NCBI GenBank assembly: GCA_041648305.1
Contig: JBAZPI010000001.1
Location: 62,001 to 126,000, forward strand
Direction of reading: 5' to 3'
From: JABILX01 sp041648305
Lineage (GTDB): Bacteria; Patescibacteriota; Gracilibacteria; UBA1369; LOWO2-01-FULL-3
DNA length: 64,000 nt
Below are positions 24,492-33,079 of the stretch, piece after piece. The position numbers were made by a program, and so were the translations under genes. Numbering within the stretch: position 1 is the first letter of the stretch; the number at the start of each line of letters is the position of its first letter. The notes under the pieces were generated by a model, which did not search any database, was not told the DNA's origin, and worked only from the letters and a program-made list of their open reading frames with translations.

Positions 24492-25874
24492 ATGGAAAAC
24501 AACACTCTAGAAAAAGTCGTCGCATTATGCAAAAGACGCGGCTTCATATATCCGGGGTCTGAGATATATGGAGGTTTAGCGAATACCTGGGACTACGGAC
24601 CATACGGAATATTGCTCAAAAAAAATATAAAGGACCTGTGGTGGCATACCTTCGTCACAAGTCGTGAAAACATAGTTGGATTGGACTCGGCAGTTCTATT
24701 AAATCCCACCGTATGGGAAGCGTCAGGACATCTGGAATCATTCAGCGATCCATTGATGGACTGCAAAAAATGCAAGGAAAGAGTAAGGGGCGACAAATTA
24801 ATAGAGGAACGTCTAGGCGTTGAAGCAGCAGCCGGTAAATCACTGCAAGAAATTGGCAAGATTATTAAGAAAGAAAAGCTTGCATGTCCAAAATGCGGAG
24901 CATGTGACTTCACTGAAGCGAGATCTTTCAATTTGATGTTTAAAACCCATCTTGGAGTCCTTGAAAAAGAAACCATCCCCGTATACATGCGCCCGGAAAC
25001 AGCGCAGGGAATATTTGTGAATTTCAAGAACATAATCCAAACATGCAGGGTCAGAGTCCCTTTCGGGATTGCTCAAATAGGAAAAGCGTTCAGGAATGAA
25101 ATCACTCCCGGGAACTTCACGTACAGAACCAGGGAATTCGAACAAATGGAACTAGAATATTTCATTAAACCAAACGATAAAAAAGAAACGCTAAAAGTAT
25201 TTAAAGAATGGGAAAAAGATTGTTTCGATTGGTTCTTGTCACTTGGGATAAAAAAAGAAAATCTACGCTTCCGCGAACACGAGAAAAAAGAACTATCCCA
25301 CTACTCAAGCATGACAGTCGACGTAGAATACAAATTTTCATTTGGCTGGGGCGAACTTATGGGACTCGCTGATAGAGGACAATTCGATTTAACTCAACAC
25401 GAGAAATACTCAAAACAAGATCTCAAATATCAAGATCCTATGACCAACGAGAAATATCTGCCGGCAGTCATAGAACCATCATTCGGCGTTGATAGAACAC
25501 TTCTCACAGTTTTGCTGGACGCATACGACGAAGACGAAATAGGTGGCGAAAAAAGAGTTGTAATGAGATTCTCTCCCAAAACAGCCCCAATAAAAGTCGC
25601 AATTCTTCCTCTGATGAAAAAAGAAGAGCTCACCAAGGTCGCAAGAAAGATATTCAAAGATCTTTTAGATCATTTCGCTGTCGAATACGACGAATCGGGA
25701 GCTATAGGCAAAAGATATCGCCGCCAGGATGAAATAGGCACGCCATTTGCCATAACGGTAGATTACGACACATTGGAAGACAACACGGTGACTTTGCGAG
25801 ATCGCGACACAACCAAGCAAAAAAGAGTGAAAATCGAAGATCTGAGGGAAAAGATAGGAAAAGCAGTGGATTAG
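24492..25874 (+). CDS. glyQS: Glycyl-tRNA synthetase, single-chain dimeric type
   Basis: Charges tRNA-Gly; 460 aa, the homodimeric class II form found in Firmicutes, CPR, archaea and eukaryotes rather than the two-subunit form. Visible are the N-terminal GLANTWDYGPYGILLKKNI, a Cys cluster of zinc-ribbon type (CKKCKERV, then CPKCGACDF), motif 2 region VPFGIAQIGKAFRNEITPG and MRPETAQGIFVNF. The C-terminal anticodon-binding domain follows (from about residue 370, with KVAILPLMKKEEL). Second gene after the DUF3467 protein. Confidence 0.97.
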   Translation: MENNTLEKVVALCKRRGFIYPGSEIYGGLANTWDYGPYGILLKKNIKDLWWHTFVTSRENIVGLDSAVLLNPTVWEASGHLESFSDPLMDCKKCKERVRGDKLIEERLGVEAAAGKSLQEIGKIIKKEKLACPKCGACDFTEARSFNLMFKTHLGVLEKETIPVYMRPETAQGIFVNFKNIIQTCRVRVPFGIAQIGKAFRNEITPGNFTYRTREFEQMELEYFIKPNDKKETLKVFKEWEKDCFDWFLSLGIKKENLRFREHEKKELSHYSSMTVDVEYKFSFGWGELMGLADRGQFDLTQHEKYSKQDLKYQDPMTNEKYLPAVIEPSFGVDRTLLTVLLDAYDEDEIGGEKRVVMRFSPKTAPIKVAILPLMKKEELTKVARKIFKDLLDHFAVEYDESGAIGKRYRRQDEIGTPFAITVDYDTLEDNTVTLRDRDTTKQKRVKIEDLREKIGKAVD

Positions 25875-25930
25875 CAGACACCGAAGATGTCCATTCTACA
25901 TATATCTTCTATTACCCACCTCGCCTGGAT

Positions 25931-25954
25931 TTCCCCGGGATTTTCCCCGGGGAA
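25931..25954. other. GC-rich hairpin between glyQS and the T4SS-type ATPase
   Basis: A perfect 9-bp stem (TTCCCCGGG, loop ATTTTC, CCCGGGGAA) whose right half is also in the 16-nt palindrome TTTTCCCCGGGGAAAA. A partly similar block (CTCGGGATTTTCCCCCC) lies 50 nt downstream. No T-run follows on either strand, so it is not a standard terminator. It may still end transcription after glyQS or be a recombination or repeat site. Confidence 0.45.
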
Positions 25955-26071
25955 AAGTTTACAGATTAGATTTTACAGGTTAAACCGTTTCCTCGGGATT
26001 TTCCCCCCTCCTCTTGATAAAACCTCCTATTTCTGGTAAAATATTAGGATAAAATTAAAAATAAATACGAA

Positions 26072-28816
26072 ATGGCTGACTTCTTGAAGATGATAGGGGA
26101 TTTCATTGCTGATAATCCGTGGTGGACTATTTTGGGGATAATTGGATTTATCATACTTTTAAGCAGCGGCTTAAGGCTTTTAAGAAGGGTATACGCTGCA
26201 AGATCCTTTAAAAACAGAATCTTCTTCAGAATAACCATGCCACGAGAAGATTCCCATAAGGATAAAGAAAAAGAGACGGAAAAAGACTTCAGAGAAAAAA
26301 TCTCGGTAATGGCACAATTTTATAGGAACCTCGAAGAAACCAGCGAAATGAATTTATGGAATATTATCAAAACAAAACTGTTGAAAAACAACGTGTTCTC
26401 ACTTGAACTTGTCGCGGAACAAAAAGTTGTGAATTTCTACGTATCAAGCCCGAAATACTACTCAGACATAGTCGAAAAACAGATAACTTCATATTATCCG
26501 GACGCGGAAGTTATCCAAGTGGAACCATACAAGCACCTGCCGGAAGGGAACAAAATGAAAGGATATTACGCGTACCTGGAAAAACCATATTGGTTCCCAA
26601 TAAAAACCTTTAAAAAAATCGAAAACGACCCATTGAATGATCTGTCAAACATCTTCTCAAACATGAAAGAGGAAGAAACAGCTGTTTACCAGCTTGTGAT
26701 CAGACCAAGAGACGGTAAATGGCAAAAAAGAGCGGAAAAACAGGGTAGTAGCTACTTTCAAGGCGGCAAAACAAGTAGGCTCTCAGGGATTCCAGTATTA
26801 GGGAAATTATTCGCAATATTGGCGGGAATAGTCGGAGGATATGAAAAATATAAACAACACGCCCCAAAAGAAGATGTCCAAGCCGGATACGTAAGAATGC
26901 TCCAAACAAAAGAAGAGGTTGCGAAAAGTATAGGAGAAAAAGCCCAACAGGCTGGATTCGATACAGTATTAAGGATTTTGGCAACAGCCAAAACCGAAGA
27001 AAGAGCGGAAAATATATGCAATAACATGGTTGTTGGATTAAACCTTTTTAAGGATCCATCCATGAACTTCTTCCAAACTAAAAGATTGTTCTTCATCGAC
27101 AGTTTGAACGACAAATTAATGTTAAGAAACTTCGAAAAAAGATTTTTGGCGAAAGGCTTCCCGTTCACAAACGAGAAGATGTCTATATTGGCAGAAGACG
27201 AACTTGCGAGTTTATTCCATTTTCCACACAGTAAATACAACACAAGCCCGACCATTCGATGGCTTTTATACAAAGTTTTGCCGGCCCCGACAGATGCTCC
27301 TCAAGAGGGTATTTTGCTCGGCAGAAATGTTTATCGCGGCAGATCAATGGATATTCACTTCGCGGACAAAGACAGATCCCGCCATCACTACGTAATTGGT
27401 AAATCTGGTACCGGTAAATCAAATTTCCTTTCGTTTATGGCACGTCAGGACATTCAGGCGGGAAAGGGTATATGCGTGATCGATCCTCATGGAGATTTGA
27501 TAGAAGAAATTATTCAATTCGTACCAAAAGAGCGCGCAAAAGACGTAATAATATTCGATCCATCCGATACGGAAAGACCGATGGGGTTGAATATTCTCGA
27601 GGCGGGAACACCGGCAGAGATGGATCTTGCCTCAAGCCAGGCAACAGAAATCTTCATCAAACTTTTTGGCGACGAAATTTTCGGCCCGCGAATTCAGCAC
27701 TACTTCCGCAATGGATGCTTGACTTTGATGGAAGATAAAGACGAAGGAGCCACTCTCATCGACGTCCCCCGTATCTTTGTAGATGAAGAATTTATGAGAT
27801 ACAAAGTGAAAAAAGTCACAAATCCCGTCGTAAAATCTTTCTGGAAAAACGAATACGCAAACACCGGAGCCCGCGAGCGTGAAGAGATGATTCCGTATTT
27901 CAGTGCGAAGTTCGGTCCGTTCATCACGAACTCGATTATGCGCAACACAATCGGCCAGACGAAATCGGCATTCAACTTCCGTGAAATAATGGATACGGGA
28001 AAAATTCTGCTGGTTAAATTGTCAAAGGGTAAAATTGGAGATTTAAATACGCAACTTCTCGGATTGGTTATGGTGGCTAGAATCCAAATGGCAGCCATGA
28101 GCCGCACCGACATACTGGAAAAAGATCGTCGTGATTTCTACCTGTACGTGGACGAGTTCCAGAGCTTCGCAACCGACAGTTTCTGCTCAATCCTTTCAGA
28201 AGCGAGAAAATATCACCTCTGTTTGATAATGGCTCATCAGTACATAAATCAGTTGGTAACATCAAAATTTGGCGTAACTTCAACTCAAATTAGAGATGCT
28301 GTATTTGGTAACGTCGGCTCACTAAGCTCATTTAAAGTTGGCGCGGACGACGCCGAATACTTGGCAAAAGAATTTGCGCCGTTGATAACGGAACAGGATT
28401 TGGTGGGGATTTCGAATTACAAACAATATGTAAGACTCAACATTAACAACACTACCTCGAGACCGTTCTCGATGGACACAATATACGACATGAAGGGTGC
28501 TAGCGAGAAAGTGGGTAAAATAGTAAAAGAATACTCCCGAATGAAACATGGTCGAAAGAAAGCGTTTGTGGACCAAGAAATAACAGCTAGAATCGGCATA
28601 AGCGTGGACGACGAAGCCGTAGACGTATCAAAACTTCCAAGTCTCCCAAACCAAACCCAGGCGGGAAACCCAATGGCGAAAATTCTCGCACAGGCAAAAG
28701 AAGAAGCGGGCAAGCCACAACAGGCGCCTCAGCAGACACCGCAGGTGTCAATTCCTACTCCTGCCGCGCCAGCAGCGCCAGCCGCTCCAACCGCCCCAGC
28801 CACGAGCGATAAATAG
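26072..28816 (+). CDS. VirB4/TraD-type conjugation ATPase, membrane-anchored
   Basis: 914 aa. A transmembrane helix lies near residues 14-33 (WWTILGIIGFIILLSSGLRL). A 350-residue region follows that resembles the N-terminal part of CPR type IV secretion ATPases. The motor domain has Walker A at about 443-452 (IGKSGTGKSNFL), AVIDPHGDL-type strand (GICVIDPHGDLIEEI) and Walker B near 690 (YLYVDEFQSFA). The C-terminal 60 residues are Pro/Ala/Gln-rich and probably disordered. It likely powers DNA or protein export or pilus assembly at the inner membrane. The VirB2-like protein at 59035-59940 is a possible partner. A TAAAAT lies about 30 nt upstream. Confidence 0.88.
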   Translation: MADFLKMIGDFIADNPWWTILGIIGFIILLSSGLRLLRRVYAARSFKNRIFFRITMPREDSHKDKEKETEKDFREKISVMAQFYRNLEETSEMNLWNIIKTKLLKNNVFSLELVAEQKVVNFYVSSPKYYSDIVEKQITSYYPDAEVIQVEPYKHLPEGNKMKGYYAYLEKPYWFPIKTFKKIENDPLNDLSNIFSNMKEEETAVYQLVIRPRDGKWQKRAEKQGSSYFQGGKTSRLSGIPVLGKLFAILAGIVGGYEKYKQHAPKEDVQAGYVRMLQTKEEVAKSIGEKAQQAGFDTVLRILATAKTEERAENICNNMVVGLNLFKDPSMNFFQTKRLFFIDSLNDKLMLRNFEKRFLAKGFPFTNEKMSILAEDELASLFHFPHSKYNTSPTIRWLLYKVLPAPTDAPQEGILLGRNVYRGRSMDIHFADKDRSRHHYVIGKSGTGKSNFLSFMARQDIQAGKGICVIDPHGDLIEEIIQFVPKERAKDVIIFDPSDTERPMGLNILEAGTPAEMDLASSQATEIFIKLFGDEIFGPRIQHYFRNGCLTLMEDKDEGATLIDVPRIFVDEEFMRYKVKKVTNPVVKSFWKNEYANTGAREREEMIPYFSAKFGPFITNSIMRNTIGQTKSAFNFREIMDTGKILLVKLSKGKIGDLNTQLLGLVMVARIQMAAMSRTDILEKDRRDFYLYVDEFQSFATDSFCSILSEARKYHLCLIMAHQYINQLVTSKFGVTSTQIRDAVFGNVGSLSSFKVGADDAEYLAKEFAPLITEQDLVGISNYKQYVRLNINNTTSRPFSMDTIYDMKGASEKVGKIVKEYSRMKHGRKKAFVDQEITARIGISVDDEAVDVSKLPSLPNQTQAGNPMAKILAQAKEEAGKPQQAPQQTPQVSIPTPAAPAAPAAPTAPATSDK

Positions 28817-28854
28817 CTTGAACTTTAGGCCCCCGAAATGGGAGAATCCCAGTG

Positions 28855-29976
28855 ATGGAAAATAACACTTTAAAAGCAATCCTCGTTGATGTTGTTCCTC
28901 ATGGGACTTCTACGATAAAAGCGCAAACAAATCTCGATGAACTAAACAGTTTGGTAAACACGCTGGGTGGAATAACGATAAAGAAAGTTATTCAAAAACG
29001 TGGACGCCCATCAGCCAAAACATTTCTAGGATCGGGAAAAACGCAAGAAGTCGCAGAGTTCGTCAAAATCCTCCATACAAATGTCGTAATCTTCAACAAC
29101 ATCCTGAAGCCGAATCAGGTACTGCATCTCACTGCGATCCTAAAAACAAAAGTTTGGGACAGAGTTGATTTAATACTGAAAATATTTGAAAAACACGCAA
29201 CAACCAGAGAATCCAAGCTTCAAATCAATTTGGCAAAGCTATATCACGAATTCCCGAAATTATACGGGAAAGGATATGCAATTGGAGAGTATGGGAGAGG
29301 AGTGGCCTTTTCGCAGCAAACAGGCGGAGGGGCAGGAAAGACCGGTGTGCGCGGACCCGGAGAAAAATACCTGGAACAGAGAAAGCGTCACCTACGCAGA
29401 CAAATAAAGATCTCCGAAGATCAGCTGGAAGTAATTAAAAGACAAAGGAAATCCCAACGCGAAGTTCGTAAACGTAAAAATCTTAAGACAATCGCAATCG
29501 TCGGATACACAAATAGCGGCAAATCGACGCTTCTCAAGGCTCTGACTGGCAAAAAAGAGGTTTATATCGCTGACGAGCTATTCGCTACTCTGGATACGAA
29601 AATAGGGGATATGTATTTGCAGCAATACGGCACAGTCCTCGTTGCGGACACGATAGGTTTCATAAAGGATCTCCCTCCATTTCTGATTAAATCTTTTCTT
29701 GCGACTCTCGAAGAGGTGAAAGAGGCGGATTTGATACTACATGTTATCGACATTTCCGATCCGAGAGTACTCGAGAAAATCAAAGTCGTTGAAAAAATCC
29801 TCGAAGAACTTGGATGCGGCGAAAAGCCAAGAATAAATGTTCTAAATAAAATCGACGAAGTCCATAGGAAACGTTTTCGCAAACTGCCAGGAAATTCCAT
29901 AGCAATATCAGCACTAAAAAAACAAGGGGTAGGAGATTTGATTGAAAAAATTAAGAATTATTTAAGAAAAATGTAA
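28855..29976 (+). CDS. hflX: Ribosome-associated GTPase HflX
   Basis: About 373 aa. The N-terminal HflX domain has GRPSAKTFLGSGKTQEVAEF and the Gly-rich loop GGAGKTGVRGPGEKYLE. The GTPase domain starts at about residue 205 with G1 GYTNSGKSTLLKAL, then DTIGFIKDLP (G3) and NKID (G4). The family splits or rescues ribosomes under stress. An alternative GTG start lies at 28852; I use the ATG, which has GGGAG about 8 nt upstream. It lies 38 nt after the T4SS-type ATPase gene, perhaps in the same transcript. Confidence 0.95.
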   Translation: MENNTLKAILVDVVPHGTSTIKAQTNLDELNSLVNTLGGITIKKVIQKRGRPSAKTFLGSGKTQEVAEFVKILHTNVVIFNNILKPNQVLHLTAILKTKVWDRVDLILKIFEKHATTRESKLQINLAKLYHEFPKLYGKGYAIGEYGRGVAFSQQTGGGAGKTGVRGPGEKYLEQRKRHLRRQIKISEDQLEVIKRQRKSQREVRKRKNLKTIAIVGYTNSGKSTLLKALTGKKEVYIADELFATLDTKIGDMYLQQYGTVLVADTIGFIKDLPPFLIKSFLATLEEVKEADLILHVIDISDPRVLEKIKVVEKILEELGCGEKPRINVLNKIDEVHRKRFRKLPGNSIAISALKKQGVGDLIEKIKNYLRKM

Positions 29977-30090
29977 GAAAAAATTAAACTCGATTTAAGT
30001 TTTTTGTAAGGTTCATATGCTAAAATTGATTTGATTTTTTTAATATATTTATATATCACATTTATGAATTATAAATATAACTTATACATA

Positions 30091-30330
30091 ATGAAACCCA
30101 CTATAACATTCACTAGCACACTCCCTGCTAATTTAATGTCTTGGCTTACGAAACAAGCCGAAAAAGAAAATACGACAAAAAGAGCAGTAATAGAACAAGC
30201 TCTGAAAATTTACCAAGATGAAACAAAAAGGGAAGAATTAGAAGAAACTTTCAAAAGAGCTTCCAAGGATAAAGACATGCTAGAAATGGCTGAAGAAGGC
30301 ATGGACGATTATTATGAACAATTAAATTAG
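30091..30330 (+). CDS. Ribbon-helix-helix (CopG-like) DNA-binding protein
   Basis: 79 aa. The N-terminal 45 residues fit a ribbon-helix-helix fold (ITFTSTLPANLMSWLTKQ, then ENTTKRAVIEQALKIYQ), followed by an acidic helical tail. Such proteins are often antitoxins of type II toxin-antitoxin pairs and repress their own promoter. No toxin gene follows directly; a MazF/PemK fragment lies 0.8 kb downstream. The frame is open from 30031, but the fold starts at the ATG at 30091, which has TATAAC 9 nt upstream. The region is more AT-rich than the window average. Confidence 0.8.
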   Translation: MKPTITFTSTLPANLMSWLTKQAEKENTTKRAVIEQALKIYQDETKREELEETFKRASKDKDMLEMAEEGMDDYYEQLN

Positions 30331-30367
30331 ATAGCCGAAACATCTTTAATTTTTTACTATAATTACC

Positions 30368-30682
30368 ATGAAACAACTCAACGAAAAAGACTTTGAACAA
30401 GCCCTTAACAAAACATTAATTACAGGAACGTATATTTTCAATACAAGTTATGTTCTCGATTACTCATTCAAGAAATTACATTTCCAAAATTTAAGAATAA
30501 TAAATGGAAGTTTCACTGACAGTCTTTTTCAAAATTGCAAATTTATAAATGTAATTTTTGAATCCGTACATTTGGATGAATGTGATTTTAAAAACTGTCA
30601 TTTCGAAAATGCAATCTTCAAAAATTGTACAACTGAAAATATTCAATTTATCGAGTGTAATAATATGCCAAATATTATGTAG
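30368..30682 (+). CDS. Small pentapeptide-repeat protein
   Basis: 104 aa. Residues about 35-95 repeat a five-residue period with Phe or Leu in the centre (LFQNCKFINVIFESVHLDEC, then FKNCHFENAIFKNC), giving a right-handed quadrilateral beta-helix. Family roles range from gyrase protection to unknown; nothing here decides. Some repeats have the NC(K/H)F form. It lies 38 nt after the ribbon-helix-helix gene. A TATAAT ends 4 nt before the ATG. A hairpin terminator follows at 30700. Confidence 0.8.
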   Translation: MKQLNEKDFEQALNKTLITGTYIFNTSYVLDYSFKKLHFQNLRIINGSFTDSLFQNCKFINVIFESVHLDECDFKNCHFENAIFKNCTTENIQFIECNNMPNIM

Positions 30683-30699
30683 AATTTCACTGTAAGAGC

Positions 30700-30722
30700 T
30701 TGTTCGAAATGAACAATTTTTT
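30700..30722 (+). terminator. Intrinsic terminator after the pentapeptide gene
   Basis: A six-bp stem (TTGTTC, loop GAAAT, GAACAA) is followed by six T. The stem is AT-rich, so termination may be partial. It separates the pentapeptide gene from the GC-rich gene at 30764. Confidence 0.55.
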
Positions 30723-30763
30723 ACAGTGGGGAATGTCTACATCACAACAACAAGGAGATTCCA

Positions 30764-31009
30764 ATGGCACTGCTCCGTGAAAAACGACCAGATGGAACGT
30801 TCCTCGTCTGGCATGACGGTGACAACATGCACCAGAACCACTGGCACATCGCCCCCGATGGCACGCTGCTCTCGGTGAAAGAAGGAGGTGACTACAAGTA
30901 CAAGCGTAGCGACGTTCGGAAGAGCATCACAACCGTGACTGGCTTCAACTGGAATCATGGCTGGAAAGATCTGGGACACAACATGGAAACCAACGACCCG
31001 GACTGGTAG
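30764..31009 (+). CDS. GC-rich small hypothetical protein, probably foreign
   Basis: 81 aa, hydrophilic, rich in Trp, His, Asp and Gly (FLVWHDGDNMHQNHWHI, then FNWNHGWKDLGHNM). No family recognised. It has the strongest Shine-Dalgarno seen in the window (AAGGAG, 6 nt before the ATG). Codons end mostly in G or C (gtc, ctg, gac, aac, acc), unlike every neighbour. It is flanked by a terminator on the left and an 11-bp hairpin on the right, so it is a self-contained transcription unit. Composition and signals point to transfer from another lineage. Confidence 0.7.
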   Translation: MALLREKRPDGTFLVWHDGDNMHQNHWHIAPDGTLLSVKEGGDYKYKRSDVRKSITTVTGFNWNHGWKDLGHNMETNDPDW

Positions 31010-31053
31010 ACGTCCACACCGACTGATGTAAGACATTCCTCCACCCCACATTC

Positions 31054-31081
31054 GAGGGCTTTCTGTAAAAAGAAAGCCCTC
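31054..31081. terminator. Strong hairpin after the GC-rich gene
   Basis: A perfect 11-bp stem (GAGGGCTTTCT, loop GTAAAA, AGAAAGCCCTC). A T-run is missing on the plus strand (CTCTCCTT follows), so termination would rest on the stem alone or on other factors. Confidence 0.5.
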
Positions 31082-31115
31082 CTCTCCTTAAAAAATAAAG
31101 GATACATCCGTATAA

Positions 31116-31277
31116 CTTGAGAAAAACAAAACAAATAACCTGGATCAAGATTCGGAAATAATAACATTCCAACCAAGAACAATCTCAAAAGGGAGACTTA
31201 TTAAGAAAATCGGGAGAATAACCGAAGAGGAATTAAAAAAAACGATCAGCGGACTGATATGCGTGCTGAGCTACTAA
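31116..31277 (+). pseudogene. C-terminal remnant of a MazF/PemK-family toxin
   Basis: 53 codons without a start, opened by a stop (31113) and closed by TAA. The translation ends SEIITFQPRTISKGRL...IKKIGRITEEEL, which matches the conserved C-terminal part of PemK/MazF endoribonucleases (typically vRTisKeRLikkiGrls.eel). The N-terminal half with the catalytic Arg and the oligomer interface is absent, and the sequence upstream shows no sign of it in any frame. It is therefore a decayed toxin gene. It ends 8 nt before tRNA-Met. The ribbon-helix-helix protein at 30091 may be its former antitoxin. Confidence 0.7.
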
Positions 31278-31285
31278 TACAAACC

Positions 31286-31362
31286 TGGTAGCAGGAGGCG
31301 GGATCGAACCGCCGACCTCGGGCTTATGAGTCCCGCGCTCTGACCAACTGAGCTATCCTGCC
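31286..31362 (-). tRNA. tRNA with CAU anticodon (elongator Met, or Ile2)
   Basis: 77 nt with CCA encoded. The acceptor stem is GGCAGGA, the D arm is GCTC..GAGC, the anticodon stem is CGGGA/GCCCG with loop CTCATAA, and the T arm is GGCGG TTCGATC CCGCC. It has a paired G1, so it is not the initiator. It could be elongator Met or the lysidine-modified Ile(CAU); the overall sequence fits Met better. tilS is not in the window to help decide. Confidence 0.9.
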
Positions 31363-31460
31363 TAGAGCGAACAGAATGCAATTCTGATTCGCTCAACACC
31401 TAAAAAGGTATTGAACTCACTCGTTCTTTTACCAAGAAAATAACATAAAATCAAGTAAAA

Positions 31461-32738
31461 TCACTCTAGAGACTCTTTAGGAAAATAGTCATTCGCCACA
31501 CTCTCTTCGTACTTGAAAGGACTTATCTCCTCGGGGAAATATTCGCCGTACTCGCCAGTAGCTGTCATGTGAGCGATAAGCTGAGCGCGAAGGTCTTTGT
31601 ACTCGCTTTGCTCGTACTGCTTATTGAAAATACAGTACTGCCGCTTCTTCAACGAAACACACCCGAAACAATCATTACAATTCATACAAAAATCCGTGTA
31701 CTCACTATTCTTGCAATTCCCGCTTATCAAAGAAAATTTAACATTATAATTCTCGTCAAACCCGATATGCTCATAACAAAGCTCAAAATACTCACAATAA
31801 TTGACGTCGTACGAATCCTTTCCATCTATAACCTGCGCACAGTACGCACAATCCCACAACTTCTTCACATCAAAGCAATATCGAGCATTTTTGCTATTCA
31901 CAATAAAGTTGCCGGTACAATCCTCAGACTTCAGAATTCTTGAAGATCGATGCGGAAAATTCAATTTTTCCATTCCAAGATATTCGTTCGCCCTTGCCAA
32001 GCCCTCAACCGTATTCAATTTCAAAGCTTTCTTTCTCTCGAAAAACTCCTCCTTGGAATACTTCTTATTGGCAATGTAGTATTGCTGCCTTTTAAGTCCG
32101 GTACAGCCAATGCAGTCGTTGCATCCCTGACACTCGTAACAAGATGTGCAATCAGTACACCCTTCACAAGATTGGCAGAAATCCGAGTTGTACATTTTTT
32201 CGCAATCCACGCATTCGTAAGTTAATTCGCTCTCACGTACCAAAAAACTATCAACACAATCCTTCGACTCATAAGGATTTCCGTACATGCAATCCTCGAC
32301 CTGCACGCTCCCGTAACAAAGATAACAATTCTTGGCAAAATCCACGTAATTACAAAATTCACAATTAACAGCACGAGAAGTAACGACAGCCAACCCCAAT
32401 CGAGGCACACGATCCACCAAAGTTTTGAATTGAGGGAAAAATGGCTCATCAACACGAAACTCAACGCCAAAATCCAAAGGTTCCCACTTATCGCTCCACC
32501 AGCAGTCGGTACAATACACCGGATGCACGGCGTCAGGACGATACGCGGAAATCATGTCTTTTTTGCACAAATCACACTTCCTGCGATAGAGAGAATGTTC
32601 GTTCCTGAACCTCATACGACGCATCATTCTGCATTGCGGGCAAAGAGTAGGAGGCGGCACAGAAATCTTTTTATAAAAAGCCTGATCGGCACCAGTAACC
32701 TCGAATTCTCGCATACAACTTTTGCAAGTTTTGACCAT
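31461..32738 (-). CDS. Large Cys-rich multi-zinc-ribbon protein
   Basis: 425 aa with 37 cysteines by my count (about 9 percent), mostly as CxxC. The N-terminus has two treble-clef-like ribbons (CKSCMREF with CPQC, then CDLC with CTDCWW). The middle (about 175-215) packs eleven Cys as a CxxC ladder (CQSCEGCTDCTSCYECQGC). Two similar halves each end with a K(R/K)(R)QY(Y/C)I.NK.Y motif (about residues 217 and 380), so an internal duplication is likely. No signal peptide. Similar proteins are frequent in Patescibacteria, but the function is unknown; metal binding is a safe inference. It is alone on the minus strand downstream of a small membrane protein gene. Confidence 0.8.
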   Translation of the reverse strand: MVKTCKSCMREFEVTGADQAFYKKISVPPPTLCPQCRMMRRMRFRNEHSLYRRKCDLCKKDMISAYRPDAVHPVYCTDCWWSDKWEPLDFGVEFRVDEPFFPQFKTLVDRVPRLGLAVVTSRAVNCEFCNYVDFAKNCYLCYGSVQVEDCMYGNPYESKDCVDSFLVRESELTYECVDCEKMYNSDFCQSCEGCTDCTSCYECQGCNDCIGCTGLKRQQYYIANKKYSKEEFFERKKALKLNTVEGLARANEYLGMEKLNFPHRSSRILKSEDCTGNFIVNSKNARYCFDVKKLWDCAYCAQVIDGKDSYDVNYCEYFELCYEHIGFDENYNVKFSLISGNCKNSEYTDFCMNCNDCFGCVSLKKRQYCIFNKQYEQSEYKDLRAQLIAHMTATGEYGEYFPEEISPFKYEESVANDYFPKESLE

Positions 32739-32743
32739 TTATA

Positions 32744-33061
32744 TCAAATTTTTCTACCAAACTTTTTGACAATCAAAGCGGAAACTAACGACAGAATAAT
32801 CAAAACCACGAAAGAAAATGCGAACGAAAGAACAACAGCAGCAGCCCCAAGAGCCTCTTCACCACCAGCCCCCCTCATGGCATAAAAGAGCGGAAAAGCA
32901 TAAAAAACAACAGCACTAATAAAAGCGGTTAATGGCAATACAGAGAACGGACTCCTCTTGCATTTACCCAAATAACATCTGCAAGCAAAAAAGAACATCA
33001 CTATAAAGGGAAGAAACAGGAGTGACCAGAAAAGGAAATTGTAAACAGCACGGATATTCAT
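32744..33061 (-). CDS. Small membrane protein, three predicted helices
   Basis: 105 aa. Hydrophobic segments lie near residues 5-27 (FLFWSLLFLPFIVMFFFAC), 42-60 and 70-97, and the C-terminus is basic (VKKFGRKI). No family recognised. It lies 5 nt before the Cys-rich protein gene on the same strand, so the two are probably cotranscribed. The tRNA-fMet gene is just upstream. Confidence 0.65.
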   Translation of the reverse strand: MNIRAVYNFLFWSLLFLPFIVMFFFACRCYLGKCKRSPFSVLPLTAFISAVVFYAFPLFYAMRGAGGEEALGAAAVVLSFAFSFVVLIILSLVSALIVKKFGRKI

Positions 33062-33079
33062 AAGAAATGGTTATTTTTC

